DNA of 53,534 bases from an uncultured Eubacteriales bacterium (GTDB lineage Bacteria; Bacillota; Clostridia; Christensenellales; Aristaeellaceae), in NCBI GenBank assembly GCA_944349855.1, contig CALVNS010000017.1, positions 1 through 53,534 on the forward strand, written 5' to 3'. The notes under the pieces were generated by a model that saw only the letters and a program-made list of their open reading frames with translations, was not told the origin of the DNA and did not search any database. Made by a program: the position numbers and the translations under genes. Below, piece by piece: positions 23,331-31,791 of the stretch; position 1 is the first letter of the stretch; the number at the start of each line of letters is the position of its first letter.

Positions 23331-24458
23331 ATGCAACACAAGAAGGTCCTGGTATACGCCTTTCTGGCCAACAACGTGGGCGACGACCTGTTCGTCCGGC
23401 TGCTGTGCGAGCGCTACCCGCAGGCGACGTTTTACATCTCCCGCCAGGCGGTGCGCAGCGCGTCGCTGCGCGCGCTGCCCAACCTCAAGCCCTCGCGTCG
23501 CGTGACGCTCGCCGTCAAGCTGACCGGGCTGGAGGCCAAGCTCGTCAACCGCGGCATCCGCTGCGCGCTGCCGTTTCGCATCGCCCGGCTGCTCTCGCGC
23601 CGCTATCCCGTGGGCGTGTACATCGCGGGCAGCGTCTTCGTGCAGCGGGGCAAACGCTGGGCCGGCGGCGTGCGCCGCCAGCTGCAGCGCACGCTGCTGA
23701 CCCGCTCGTACCTGATCGTCAGCGCGAACTTCGGCCCCTATGCGGATGAGGGCTACCGCGCGGACTATGCGGCGTGCTTTGCCCGCGTCACGGACGTATG
23801 CTTCCGCGACAGCTATTCCAAGGCGCTCTTCCCCGCGCTGTCCAACGTCCGCTGGGCGCCCGACGCGGCGTTCACGCTGGCCGCGCGCGAGCGGCCCGCA
23901 CGGCCCGTCGCGATGCTCTCCGTGCTGCTGTGCAGCCGCGCCGGACGGCCGGAGGCGCTGCGGCGGATGGAGCCCGCCTACGAGCAGAAGCTCTTCGAGC
24001 TCGCCTGCCGCCTGCAGGAGCGGGGCCTGGAGACCTGCTTTGCCGCCTTCTGCGCCGACCAGCGCGACGATGAGGTCGCCCGGCGGCTGGAGGCGCGCTG
24101 CCGCGAGGCGGGCTTTGCGAACGCGTCCGTGCTGTGCTACGACGGCGACCTGGACGCGCTGCTGGACGCGTTCGCCGCATGCCGCTGCGTCGTCGCCTCG
24201 CGCTTTCATGCGATGGTGATCGGCTGGCGTCTGGGCAAGCCGGTCATGCCGCTGTGCTACGACGACAAGATGCGCCACGCGCTGCAGGACGTGCCCTTCT
24301 TCGCGGGCTACGACATCCTGCGCATCGACCAGGTCGACGCGCGCGCGGCCGCGGACGAGTTGCTCGCCTTGCCCGCGCCGGACTGCGCCGACATCTGCCG
24401 GCGAGCGCAGGCGCAGTTTGCCGCGCTGGACGCGCTGCTGAAGGAGGACCGCCCATGA
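23331..24458 (+). CDS. Polysaccharide pyruvyl transferase family protein
   Basis: This 375-residue protein starts with VYAFLANNVGDDLFVRLLCERYP and has VASRFHAMVIGWRLGKPVMPL and YDDKMRHAL near its end. This is the pattern of the PS_pyruv_trans family (CsaB, WcaK, EpsI). Such enzymes add ketal-linked pyruvate from phosphoenolpyruvate to a sugar of a surface polymer; in Gram-positive bacteria this can create the ligand for S-layer SLH domains. GGAGGGAG precedes the ATG. Its stop overlaps the next glycosyltransferase start as ATGA, so it acts in the same pathway. Confidence 0.88.
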   Translation: MQHKKVLVYAFLANNVGDDLFVRLLCERYPQATFYISRQAVRSASLRALPNLKPSRRVTLAVKLTGLEAKLVNRGIRCALPFRIARLLSRRYPVGVYIAGSVFVQRGKRWAGGVRRQLQRTLLTRSYLIVSANFGPYADEGYRADYAACFARVTDVCFRDSYSKALFPALSNVRWAPDAAFTLAARERPARPVAMLSVLLCSRAGRPEALRRMEPAYEQKLFELACRLQERGLETCFAAFCADQRDDEVARRLEARCREAGFANASVLCYDGDLDALLDAFAACRCVVASRFHAMVIGWRLGKPVMPLCYDDKMRHALQDVPFFAGYDILRIDQVDARAAADELLALPAPDCADICRRAQAQFAALDALLKEDRP

Positions 24459-25591
24459 TCGCCACCGACGAGGACCTGCTCCGGCTCTCGCAGGAGGACC
24501 GGGAGCGCTTTTCGCCCGCGTGCCTGAACCGCATCGCCGCGCTGTGCGGCTTGGAATGGCGCGAACCCGAACCGCCGCCTGTAGACGATCCGGACGGCGC
24601 GCTCATCAGCGTGATCGTGCCCACGCACAACCGCCGGGAGCTGCTGCTGCGCTGTGTGGACAGCATTCTGGAGCAGACGCACCGGCGCGTGGAGGTGATC
24701 GTGGTGGACGACGCCTCGACCGACGGCACCGCCGACGCCGTCGCCGCGCGCTTTGGCGGCGAGCCGCGCGTGCGGTACCTGCGCAACGAGACTTCGCTGG
24801 GGCCGGGCGGCGCGCGCAGGCGCGGCTATCTGGCCAGCGGCGGCGCGTTCGTCGTCTACATCGACGACGACGACCAGTACCTCGAGCCGCGCTTTTTCGA
24901 GACGGCGCTGCGCGCGCACCGCGAGCATCCCGGCTGCGCGCTGGTGGCGGGCAACACCGTCACCTACAGCGCGGAGCAGCGGTTCTGCTCGTTCCGCCCG
25001 CTGAACGTCACGGGCTTTCTGTCGGGCCGGGACTACCTGCTGGGCTTCATCCGCAGGTATGACAAGCCCTCCTCCAGCTTCCCGGCGGTGTTTCGCCGCA
25101 GCGTGCTGGAGCAGGCGGGCTTTGCGCAGATGCAGATGATGAACGACGCCTCGCTGTACCTTCGCGCGCTGTGCTTTGGCGACGCGTTCCTGCTGCCCTG
25201 CGTCGTGGGCGCCTACCGCGTGCACGGGGGCAACATCTCCCGCGCGCTGCCGCACGGCTTCCTGATGGACAATCTGGAAGAAAAGGCAAATATCTGCCGC
25301 CTGGCCGAGCGGCGCTACGGCGGGGACGTGCGCGCGTGGTACCGCGAGCAGGTCTTCTCCTCCGTGCGCTACTATTTCTCCGGCACGAAGAGCACCTGGC
25401 GGCAAAAGCGCGAGGTGCTGCGCTGGTGCCGGCGCAACTGCGGCAGCGTGATGCCGCTGCTACTGCGCGCCGGCTTTGTCCGGACCTTCAAGCTGCCCCG
25501 TCGCCTCTACTGGCGGCTCAAGCTCAAGGCGCTGAGCGCCATCAGAAAGGGGGACGCCCCGCATGATCCGCCGGGTCGTTCGGGATCTTAA
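24455..25591 (+). CDS. Family 2 glycosyltransferase
   Basis: This 378-residue protein has an N-terminal extension of about 50 residues, then a GT-A domain with ISVIVPTHNRRELLLRCVDS, VIVVDDASTDGT and the metal-binding YIDDDDQ. The C-terminal third is basic and may lie on the membrane. It should build a surface polysaccharide from nucleotide-sugars. It overlaps the pyruvyl transferase gene by 4 bases and the ABC-2 permease gene by 29 bases, so translation is coupled across the operon. Confidence 0.91.
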   Translation: MIATDEDLLRLSQEDRERFSPACLNRIAALCGLEWREPEPPPVDDPDGALISVIVPTHNRRELLLRCVDSILEQTHRRVEVIVVDDASTDGTADAVAARFGGEPRVRYLRNETSLGPGGARRRGYLASGGAFVVYIDDDDQYLEPRFFETALRAHREHPGCALVAGNTVTYSAEQRFCSFRPLNVTGFLSGRDYLLGFIRRYDKPSSSFPAVFRRSVLEQAGFAQMQMMNDASLYLRALCFGDAFLLPCVVGAYRVHGGNISRALPHGFLMDNLEEKANICRLAERRYGGDVRAWYREQVFSSVRYYFSGTKSTWRQKREVLRWCRRNCGSVMPLLLRAGFVRTFKLPRRLYWRLKLKALSAIRKGDAPHDPPGRSGS

Positions 25592-26348
25592 GAAGTACAA
25601 CGCCTACTGCCTGTACGCCGTGCGCGCCACGCTCAAGAGCGAGGTGGCCGGCGCCTACCTCAACTGGCTGTGGTGGTTCCTGGACCCGCTGCTGTTCATG
25701 CTGGTCTATACGTTCATCGTGCAGGTCGTCTTTGACAAGCGGATGCCCAACTTCCACATCTACGTCTTCATCGGCCTGAACGTGTGGAAGATGTTCAACG
25801 GCTCGGTCATGGCCAGCGCGAACCTCATCCGCTCGTCCAAGGGGCTGTTGTCCAAGGTCTACGTGCCCAAGTTCATCCTGCTCAACACGAAGATCTTCGT
25901 CGCCCTGTTCAAGATGTCCGTCGCGTTCCTGCTGGTGTTCGTCATGTGCGCGGCCTTCTCCGTGCGCCTGACGTGGAACCTGCTCTACTGCCTCCCGCTG
26001 TTCCTTTCGCTGTACGTGGTAACCTTCGGCCTGAGCAGCATCGTGCTGCACATGGGCGTGTACTTTCGCGACCTGTCCAACATCATGAGCGTGCTGCTGC
26101 GGCTCGTCTACTACATGTCGGGCATCTTCTTCGACATTCAGAGCGGCGTACCCCAGCCCTACAGCGATATCCTGCTGCACCTCAATCCCATCGCCTTCCT
26201 GATCCACTCGCTGCGCCAGGCCGTCATGTACCAGAGCGCGCCCAACCTGCCCGTGTTGCTCGCCTGGTTCCTGGTGGGGCTTGCGCTGGCCGCCGCCGGC
26301 ATCCGTCTGACGTACCGTCACGAGAACAGCTACGTAAAGGTGGTGTGA
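25563..26348 (+). CDS. Polysaccharide ABC exporter permease (TagG/Wzm type)
   Basis: This 261-residue ABC-2 permease has about six transmembrane segments. It has the amphipathic N-terminus of the family (LYAVRATLKSEVAGAYLNWLWWFLDPLLFMLVY) and the YYMSGIFFDIQ segment with HLNPIAFLIHSLRQ after it. This group exports lipid-linked teichoic acids, O-antigens or secondary wall polymers. The start lies inside the preceding glycosyltransferase gene with AAAGGGGG nearby. The ATPase gene follows after 2 bp. Confidence 0.93.
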   Translation: MIRRVVRDLKKYNAYCLYAVRATLKSEVAGAYLNWLWWFLDPLLFMLVYTFIVQVVFDKRMPNFHIYVFIGLNVWKMFNGSVMASANLIRSSKGLLSKVYVPKFILLNTKIFVALFKMSVAFLLVFVMCAAFSVRLTWNLLYCLPLFLSLYVVTFGLSSIVLHMGVYFRDLSNIMSVLLRLVYYMSGIFFDIQSGVPQPYSDILLHLNPIAFLIHSLRQAVMYQSAPNLPVLLAWFLVGLALAAAGIRLTYRHENSYVKVV

Positions 26349-26350
26349 GC

Positions 26351-27115
26351 ATGAACGCAATCGACGTACGGGACGTGCGCATCACCTACCGCACGATCCG
26401 CTCCGTGCCCCTGCGCCAGCTGCTCTCCAATCCGCGCGCCAAGCGCGACGCGTTCGAGGCCGTGCGGGGCGTGTCCTTTTCGGTGCGCCGCGGCGGCATC
26501 ACGGGCCTGGTCGGCAAGAACGGCAGCGGCAAGTCCACGCTGCTGCGCGCGATCGCGGGCGTCTTCTCCCCAGACGAGGGTGAGATCGACCTGCACGGCC
26601 ACTCCGTGTCCCTGCTGGCCATCGGCGTGGGCTTTCAGCGCGAGCTGTCCGGCGCGGACAACATCTACCTCGTCGGGCTGCTGATGGGCCTGCCCCTGCA
26701 GGAGATCCGCGCGCGCTACGACGAGATCGTCGCGTTCTCCGAGCTGGGCGACTTCATCGACAAGCCCGTGTCCACCTACTCCAGCGGCATGTACTCCAAG
26801 CTGTCCTTCTCCATCTCCTGCATCCTGCGCACGGACATCCTGCTCATCGACGAGGTGCTCAGCGTGGGCGACGCGGCGTTTCGCCAGAAGAGCTCGGAAA
26901 AGCTGCGCGAGCTCATCTGCAGCGAGGAGCGCACGGTCGTCATCGTCTCGCACAACTCCGACACCATTCGCTCCCTGTGCGATCAGGCCGTGTGGCTGCA
27001 CGAGGGGCGCGTGCGCATGAGCGGCGACGTACAGCAGGTCATGGACGCCTACGACGCCTTCACGGGCAAGAAGAAGCGCGTGGCCGACGCGCCGCCCGCT
27101 CCCGACGCAAATTAA
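26351..27115 (+). CDS. Polysaccharide ABC exporter ATP-binding protein (TagH/Wzt type)
   Basis: This 254-residue ATPase has Walker A GKNGSGKST, the SLLAIGVGFQRELSGADNIYL segment typical of TagH/Wzt, signature YSSGMYSKLSFS, Walker B ILLIDEVLSVGD and HNSDTIRSLC. It carries no C-terminal carbohydrate-binding domain of the kind found in some Wzt proteins, so it probably exports an uncapped, lipid-anchored polymer. It closes the operon and is followed by a terminator. Confidence 0.94.
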   Translation: MNAIDVRDVRITYRTIRSVPLRQLLSNPRAKRDAFEAVRGVSFSVRRGGITGLVGKNGSGKSTLLRAIAGVFSPDEGEIDLHGHSVSLLAIGVGFQRELSGADNIYLVGLLMGLPLQEIRARYDEIVAFSELGDFIDKPVSTYSSGMYSKLSFSISCILRTDILLIDEVLSVGDAAFRQKSSEKLRELICSEERTVVIVSHNSDTIRSLCDQAVWLHEGRVRMSGDVQQVMDAYDAFTGKKKRVADAPPAPDAN

Positions 27116-27117
27116 AG

Positions 27118-27150
27118 GGCCGTCCCCTGCGGGACGGCCTCTTGCTTTGG
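27118..27150. terminator. Terminator between the exporter operon and convergent GT-C gene
   Basis: A perfect 9-bp stem (GGCCGTCCC with GGGACGGCC) with a CTGC loop is followed by TCTTGCTTT. Confidence 0.75.
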
Positions 27151-27164
27151 AAAACGGCCTCTTC

Positions 27165-28544
27165 TCATTCGGCGCGCGGGCGCTGCAGGTCGTGCGCCAG
27201 CCACGCGCCCGCCAGCGCGAGCACCGCCAGCATCATCAGCGAGGCGGCAGGCATGGAAACAAAGGAAAAGTGGTACTGCATATAGCGCAAATAGCAGTTA
27301 AACGACGCCAGCACGGTCAGCAGCGGCGCCCAGAACCGCTCCCGCTTCCCCGCCCAGTACGCCACGGAGAGCACATCCGCCGCGAAGAAGTAGCGCTCGT
27401 GCATGTGCGGCAGCAGGTAGGGCACGGCCAGGACGAGCAGGAACGCCGCGTCGGTCAGCAGCGCGGGCGTCAGGCGCGCCCGGCAGCGCCACAGCAGCGC
27501 GCACAAGCCCAGCGCCGCAAACAGCGCCATCGCGATGCCGTAGTTTCTAAACATCCAGGGGTTCATCTCCTCGGCGTTGAACAGCTGAAACAGCGATGGC
27601 GCGTTGATCGACAGTTCCATGCTGTCGCCCATCTGCGCGAAATAGGGCGAGAGCACATGGACGGGCGCGCAGCCGCCCAGCAGCGCCGGCAGCTGCACCG
27701 CCAGCCACGCGCCCGGCAGCGCCAGCAGGTGCTTGAGCCGCACGCGGCGCACGGCCCAGAGCGCGGGCAGCAGCGGGAAGAGGAACACCGCCTGCAGCTT
27801 GAACGCAAACGCCAGGCCGAAGCTCGCCATCGCGCGGTACGGGCGCTCCTCCAGCGCTTCGCACAGGCCGAAGAGCAGAAACGCCGTGTAGATGGCGTCG
27901 CACTGGCCCCAATACGCGCCGTTGAACACGACCGTGGGCAGTGCCAGCGTCAGCAGGTAGGCGCACAGCGCGCCGCCCAGCGAACGTTTCTCCGCCCGCA
28001 GCTCAAACAGCCGCATGACCGCATACGCCAGCAGCGGCTCAAACAGCAGCGTCGTCAGCTTGAACAGGTACATCGGCGGGAGCGGCACGCGCGTCATCAG
28101 CCAGATGAAGTACCGGTAGGGCATCGTGTAGTTGCCGATCTGCGCCTGCATCGCCTGCGCGAAGGCGAGCGGCTGCATCTGCTCGTACCACGGCAGCAGG
28201 AAGATCGTATAGTCGCCCGTCTCCTTTTCCAGCATCGACAGGCGGGCCAGCAGCAGCGCGCCGCACGCCGCCGCGCACAGCAGGTAGACGCCCAGATCGC
28301 CCCCCTCCCGTGCGATGCGCCCGAATGCGGGCAGCATGAACAGCAGTCCGGCCAGCGCAAACAGCGCCGCCGTCAGGGCCAGTGGGCCCACGCCGGGCTC
28401 CAGCTGCGGAAAACTGCGGGTACACAGGAACGCAAACAGCGCCGCGGTCACGGCGCCCAACAGCGCGCGGCGCTGCCAGCGGCAAAGCGCCCTGCCGGCC
28501 AGTGCGTACAGCCCCTCGTCCAGGCGATCCAGCGGCGACCTCAT
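27165..28544 (-). CDS. Polytopic GT-C-like glycosyltransferase, paralogue 2
   Basis: This 459-residue protein has about 10-12 hydrophobic segments. An external loop has GNYTMPYRYFIWL, and later come VVFNGAYWGQCDAIYTAFLL, FAFKLQAVFLFPLLPALW and LPHMHERYFFAADVL. The last three are shared almost residue for residue with the upstream gene. This is the layout of GT-C mannosyltransferase-like proteins that use polyprenyl-phosphate sugars outside the membrane. The catalytic acidic residue cannot be named with certainty. Its start overlaps the upstream paralogue's stop as ATGA. The gene converges on the glycopolymer operon. Confidence 0.75.
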   Translation of the reverse strand: MRSPLDRLDEGLYALAGRALCRWQRRALLGAVTAALFAFLCTRSFPQLEPGVGPLALTAALFALAGLLFMLPAFGRIAREGGDLGVYLLCAAACGALLLARLSMLEKETGDYTIFLLPWYEQMQPLAFAQAMQAQIGNYTMPYRYFIWLMTRVPLPPMYLFKLTTLLFEPLLAYAVMRLFELRAEKRSLGGALCAYLLTLALPTVVFNGAYWGQCDAIYTAFLLFGLCEALEERPYRAMASFGLAFAFKLQAVFLFPLLPALWAVRRVRLKHLLALPGAWLAVQLPALLGGCAPVHVLSPYFAQMGDSMELSINAPSLFQLFNAEEMNPWMFRNYGIAMALFAALGLCALLWRCRARLTPALLTDAAFLLVLAVPYLLPHMHERYFFAADVLSVAYWAGKRERFWAPLLTVLASFNCYLRYMQYHFSFVSMPAASLMMLAVLALAGAWLAHDLQRPRAE

Positions 28545-29968
28545 GCGCGTTCCTCCGCGCCGAGCAGGTAGGTTGCATGCGCGTCGGCCTCGTCCGCGCG
28601 CAGCTGGCGCGCCAGGTCGTAGGCGACCAGCGCCGTGGCGCCGATCATGATCAGGCTCATGTAGCTGAGCGGATACAGGGCCGGGCCGGGCAGCGCCTCC
28701 ACATAGCAGCAATAGGAGGCAAAGCCCACCGCCAGCGGCAGATAGAACCGCTTGGGGTTGTACGCCACCACGACCAGCGCGAGCACGTCCGCCAGGAAGA
28801 AGTAGCGCTCGTGCATGCGCGGCAGCACCAGCGGGATGGCCAGGCACATCAGCGCCGCGCACAGGATCATGCTCTGTGCGGTGAGCGTGCGCCGCTTCTG
28901 ATACATCGCCGCGCACAGGCAGAACACCAGCGCCAGCGCGAACAGGATGCCCATGCCGTTGAACTCGCGGAAGCTCGCCGTGGGCATCAGCTGGTAGATC
29001 GAGGGCGCGTTCATCGTCAGCTCGGCGTAGTTGTTCGCCTGCTGCAGGTACACCGTCAGCACCGAGTGCAGCGTCTTGCCGCCGATGAGCGCGGGCACGA
29101 GCATGGCCATGTAGACCGGCGGCGCGAGCAGCAGGTGGCGCAGGCGCAGGCGCTTGACGCTCCACAGCGGCAGGAGCATCGGCAGCAGGAAGATCGCCTG
29201 CAGCTTGAACGAGAGCGCGACCGTGAACAGCACGATCGACGCGCAGGGGTGCTTCTTCAGCCCCATGTACAGCCCACCCAGCGCCAGGCCCGCGTAGATC
29301 GCGTCGCACTGCGCCCAGTACGCGCCGTTGAGCACGACCGTGGGCAGCAGCAGCGTCAGGTGGAAGAACGAGAGCTGGAACACCGGCCCCTCGCTCTTGA
29401 ACGAGACGAGCTTCATCGCAAAGTAGGCCAGCAGGATGTCCGCCCCGATGGAGACGAACTTGACCATGTACAGGAACGAGAAGTCCGTAAAGCGCGACAT
29501 GATCGCCAGCAGGTACAGGTACGGCGGGTTGTAATCGCCCAGGTACAGCCCCAGCGCGCCGCGCAGGCTCTCCTCGGACATCATCCAGATCCACTCGCTC
29601 AGGAAGATGTCAAAGTCGTCGCTGACGTAGTCCAGCAGCGAGATCTTGCCCAGCAGCGACAATCCCGTGATCAGCGCGGCCATCAGGTAGATCGCCGCGA
29701 CCGCGCGGCCCCGCTGCAGGATGAAGAACTGCACTGCCAGCGCCGACGCGTACAGGGTCGTGAACATCACCGTCACCGCCGTGAGCAGGCCGGGCAGGTC
29801 GCGCGCGTTGAACGTATCGAACGTCGCGTAGCGCGCGTGGTATGCAAAGTAGGCGAACAGCGCCGTCGCCACCGCGAAAATCGCCGCCGCGACCGCCCAG
29901 TGCACGCGCCCGTCCACCCCCTGGCGCAGTTTTTCATCCAGCCAGTCCTTTTTCAGCTTCATCTGCAT
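28541..29968 (-). CDS. Polytopic GT-C-like glycosyltransferase, paralogue 1
   Basis: This 475-residue protein has about 11-13 hydrophobic segments. It has the loop DYVSDDFDIFLSEWIWMM, LYLGDYNPPYLYLL, VVLNGAYWAQCDAIYAG, FKLQAIFLLPMLLPLW and LPRMHERYFFLADVL. The pattern fits GT-C glycosyltransferases acting on the outer face of the membrane. The acidic DDFD loop is a plausible active-site element (inference). The start may be ATG 29968 or 29962, with GAGG upstream of both. It is cotranscribed with its paralogue downstream and follows the strong terminator of the mgtC gene. Confidence 0.76.
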   Translation of the reverse strand: MQMKLKKDWLDEKLRQGVDGRVHWAVAAAIFAVATALFAYFAYHARYATFDTFNARDLPGLLTAVTVMFTTLYASALAVQFFILQRGRAVAAIYLMAALITGLSLLGKISLLDYVSDDFDIFLSEWIWMMSEESLRGALGLYLGDYNPPYLYLLAIMSRFTDFSFLYMVKFVSIGADILLAYFAMKLVSFKSEGPVFQLSFFHLTLLLPTVVLNGAYWAQCDAIYAGLALGGLYMGLKKHPCASIVLFTVALSFKLQAIFLLPMLLPLWSVKRLRLRHLLLAPPVYMAMLVPALIGGKTLHSVLTVYLQQANNYAELTMNAPSIYQLMPTASFREFNGMGILFALALVFCLCAAMYQKRRTLTAQSMILCAALMCLAIPLVLPRMHERYFFLADVLALVVVAYNPKRFYLPLAVGFASYCCYVEALPGPALYPLSYMSLIMIGATALVAYDLARQLRADEADAHATYLLGAEERA

Positions 29969-29980
29969 TCATCCTCTTTG

Positions 29981-30000
29981 ACGCTTTTCAACGCTTTTCA
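29981..30000. repeat. Perfect tandem 10-bp repeat ahead of the GT-C operon
   Basis: ACGCTTTTCA occurs twice in direct succession, 13-32 bases upstream of the first GT-C start. The same ten bases recur at about 50650-50659, beside the -35 box of the remB-gyrBA promoter. Confidence 0.6.
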
Positions 30001-30054
30001 TGCGGCCGCTTCGCAGCCCCTGTCTTGTTCGCTGCGCGCGCCTCCAAATCCTGC

Positions 30055-30106
30055 AAAAAAAGGCGCATTTGCGCGGCCTCTTGTCACAGAGGCCCGCAAA
30101 CGCGCC
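30055..30106 (-). terminator. Long rho-independent terminator after mgtC
   Basis: On the minus strand a long hairpin (outer arms GGCGC and GCGCC, inner GCAAA with TTTGC and GGCCTCT with AGAGGCC, 6-base loop) is followed by seven T residues. Confidence 0.88.
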
Positions 30107-30131
30107 CGGTCTGCGGCCATTGGGCCCGCGC

Positions 30132-30818
30132 TCACATGTTGCGCGTGCGCACCAGCTGGATGTTCGCATGTTCGGACAGCCGGTTGACGATGTCCACGTA
30201 GGACGTATGGCTGGGCATGTCCAGCGAGTAGAGGTTCGTGTAGATGTTGCGGCCTTCCTTCGTCTCCACGTGGAAGTCCACGTCCAGCACCTTGACGCCC
30301 ATCTCCTGGAAGTACGTGTTGATAAACGCCAGCGTCTCCACCCGGTGGATGAACTTGACCTCCACGTTCTTGAGCGTGTTGACGCGCACCACGCGCTGCA
30401 GCAGCGCCAGCACCACGATGACGATCAGGCATGCCGAGATGCCCAGCACATAGTGCCCCATGCCGACCGCCAGGCCGATGCACGCCGCATTCCACAGCGA
30501 GGCCGCCGTCGTCAGGCCGGCGATGCGCTTTTGCGCGATGAAAATCGTACCCGCGCCCAGAAAGCCGATGCCGCTGACGACCTGCGCGCTCATGCGCCCC
30601 ACGCTGATCGCCACGCCCGTCGACGTCGCCGTCTGGTTGAGCGCCACCATGTCGTACATGATCGCGTTTTCCAGCACCGCGATCACCGTGGCGCCCACGC
30701 ACACCAGCACGTGCGTGCGCATGCCCGCCGGGCGGTTCTTGCGCTCGCGCTCCACGCCGATGATGCCGCCCAGCAACACGGAAATGCCCAGGCGCAAAAA
30801 GATCTCCCACCAATCCAT
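30132..30818 (-). CDS. MgtC/SapB-family membrane protein
   Basis: This 228-residue protein has four to five transmembrane segments with the MgtC signature LGGIIGVERERKNRPAGMRTH, then SGIGFLGAGTIF and LTTAASLWNAACIGLAVGMG. A cytoplasmic ACT-like C-terminal domain (about residues 145-228) follows. Family members affect magnesium homeostasis, membrane potential or F-type ATPase activity; the exact role here is unknown. I chose the ATG at 30818 because GAGGAGG lies upstream and it puts the first helix at the N-terminus. It is divergent from nagB across an AT-rich 210-bp gap. Confidence 0.9.
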   Translation of the reverse strand: MDWWEIFLRLGISVLLGGIIGVERERKNRPAGMRTHVLVCVGATVIAVLENAIMYDMVALNQTATSTGVAISVGRMSAQVVSGIGFLGAGTIFIAQKRIAGLTTAASLWNAACIGLAVGMGHYVLGISACLIVIVVLALLQRVVRVNTLKNVEVKFIHRVETLAFINTYFQEMGVKVLDVDFHVETKEGRNIYTNLYSLDMPSHTSYVDIVNRLSEHANIQLVRTRNM

Positions 30819-30975
30819 AGGTACGTATCCTCCTCTATGTCCATCGCGCTTTACGAATTTTTTACAATTCGTTCGCGTAAAGAAGAAATATTGTACACGA
30901 GCGCTCAAAAATCCTGCCGCATGCCGCATTTTTTTTGCGCAGTTTGCGAAACGTCGTGCACGGGACGCGGGAACA

Positions 30976-30984
30976 TGCTATAAT
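30976..30984 (+). promoter_or_regulatory. Extended -10 promoter of nagB-nagA
   Basis: TGCTATAAT is a perfect -10 hexamer with the TGn extension. No good -35 is seen, which is common for extended -10 promoters. It lies 44 bases before nagB. Confidence 0.65.
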
Positions 30985-31028
30985 GACACCATCCATTCTC
31001 TTTCCCCCCACTGAAAGGAGCACAGGAC

Positions 31029-31766
31029 ATGCAGATCCACATCTATGAAACCGCCGAACAGGCATGCCGCGCCGCGGCGTTTTTATTCGCCGCGCAGCTG
31101 ACGCGCAAGCCCGAGAGCGTTCTCGGCCTGGCGACGGGCTCCACGCCCGTGCCCTGCTACCGCGACCTGATCGCCTATCACCAGCAGGGGCTGGTCGACT
31201 TTTCGCGCGTGACGACGTTCAACCTGGACGAGTACTGCGGCATCGACTATCAGAACCCGTGCAGCTACCACGCCTTCATGGAGGAGAACCTCTTTCGCCA
31301 CGTCAACCTGCGTGCGGAGGCGATCCACCTGCCCGACGCGCCGCGGGGCGACGACGGCGGCGCGTCGGGGCGCGCGTACGACGCGGCCATTGAGGCGGCG
31401 GGCGGCATCGACCTGCAGCTGCTGGGCATCGGCCGCAACGGCCACATCGGCTTCAACGAGCCGGCGGACGCGTTCACCTACGGCACGCACGTGGTGAACC
31501 TGTCCCAGAACACCATCGACGCCAACGCGCGCTTCTTTGACAGCGTGGACGACGTGCCGCGCCAGGCGATCAGCATGGGCATCGGCAACATCATGGCATG
31601 CAGGTCGGTGGTGCTCATCGCCACGGGCGAGAGCAAGGCGGAGGCGATCCTGCGCACGGTGCACGGGCCCATCGATCCGCACGTGCCCGCGTCGATCCTG
31701 AGCGTGCACCCCTCCGTCACCATTCTGCTGGACCGGGAGGCGGCCTCCCTGCTGCCCGCCCGCTGA
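31029..31766 (+). CDS. nagB: Glucosamine-6-phosphate deaminase
   Basis: This 245-residue enzyme converts glucosamine-6-phosphate to fructose-6-phosphate and ammonia. Visible sites are the phosphate loop LATGSTPVP, the catalytic Asp67 in FNLDEYCG and GIGRNGHIGFNEP with His139 and Glu144. Asparagine stands where E. coli has Asp141; from memory this is common in Gram-positive NagB. The length fits the shorter Gram-positive form. GAAAGGAG lies 7-8 bases before the ATG. nagA follows after 25 bp, giving a compact amino-sugar catabolic operon. No GntR-type NagR gene is adjacent. Confidence 0.96.
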   Translation: MQIHIYETAEQACRAAAFLFAAQLTRKPESVLGLATGSTPVPCYRDLIAYHQQGLVDFSRVTTFNLDEYCGIDYQNPCSYHAFMEENLFRHVNLRAEAIHLPDAPRGDDGGASGRAYDAAIEAAGGIDLQLLGIGRNGHIGFNEPADAFTYGTHVVNLSQNTIDANARFFDSVDDVPRQAISMGIGNIMACRSVVLIATGESKAEAILRTVHGPIDPHVPASILSVHPSVTILLDREAASLLPAR

Positions 31767-31791
31767 GCCGGCCGAGAAGGGAGAGACCTCA

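Noticed and set aside
30819-30975. A clear mgtC promoter or a magnesium-sensing leader in the gap before mgtC
   Set aside because: The region is AT-rich with TACAAT-like strings, but no -35/-10 pair with good spacing and no convincing riboswitch-like folding stood out.
31435-31465. Loss of the catalytic aspartate (Asp141 of E. coli) in NagB
   Set aside because: From memory, asparagine at this site is common in Gram-positive NagB, and His139 and Glu144 are intact. It is not treated as inactivating.
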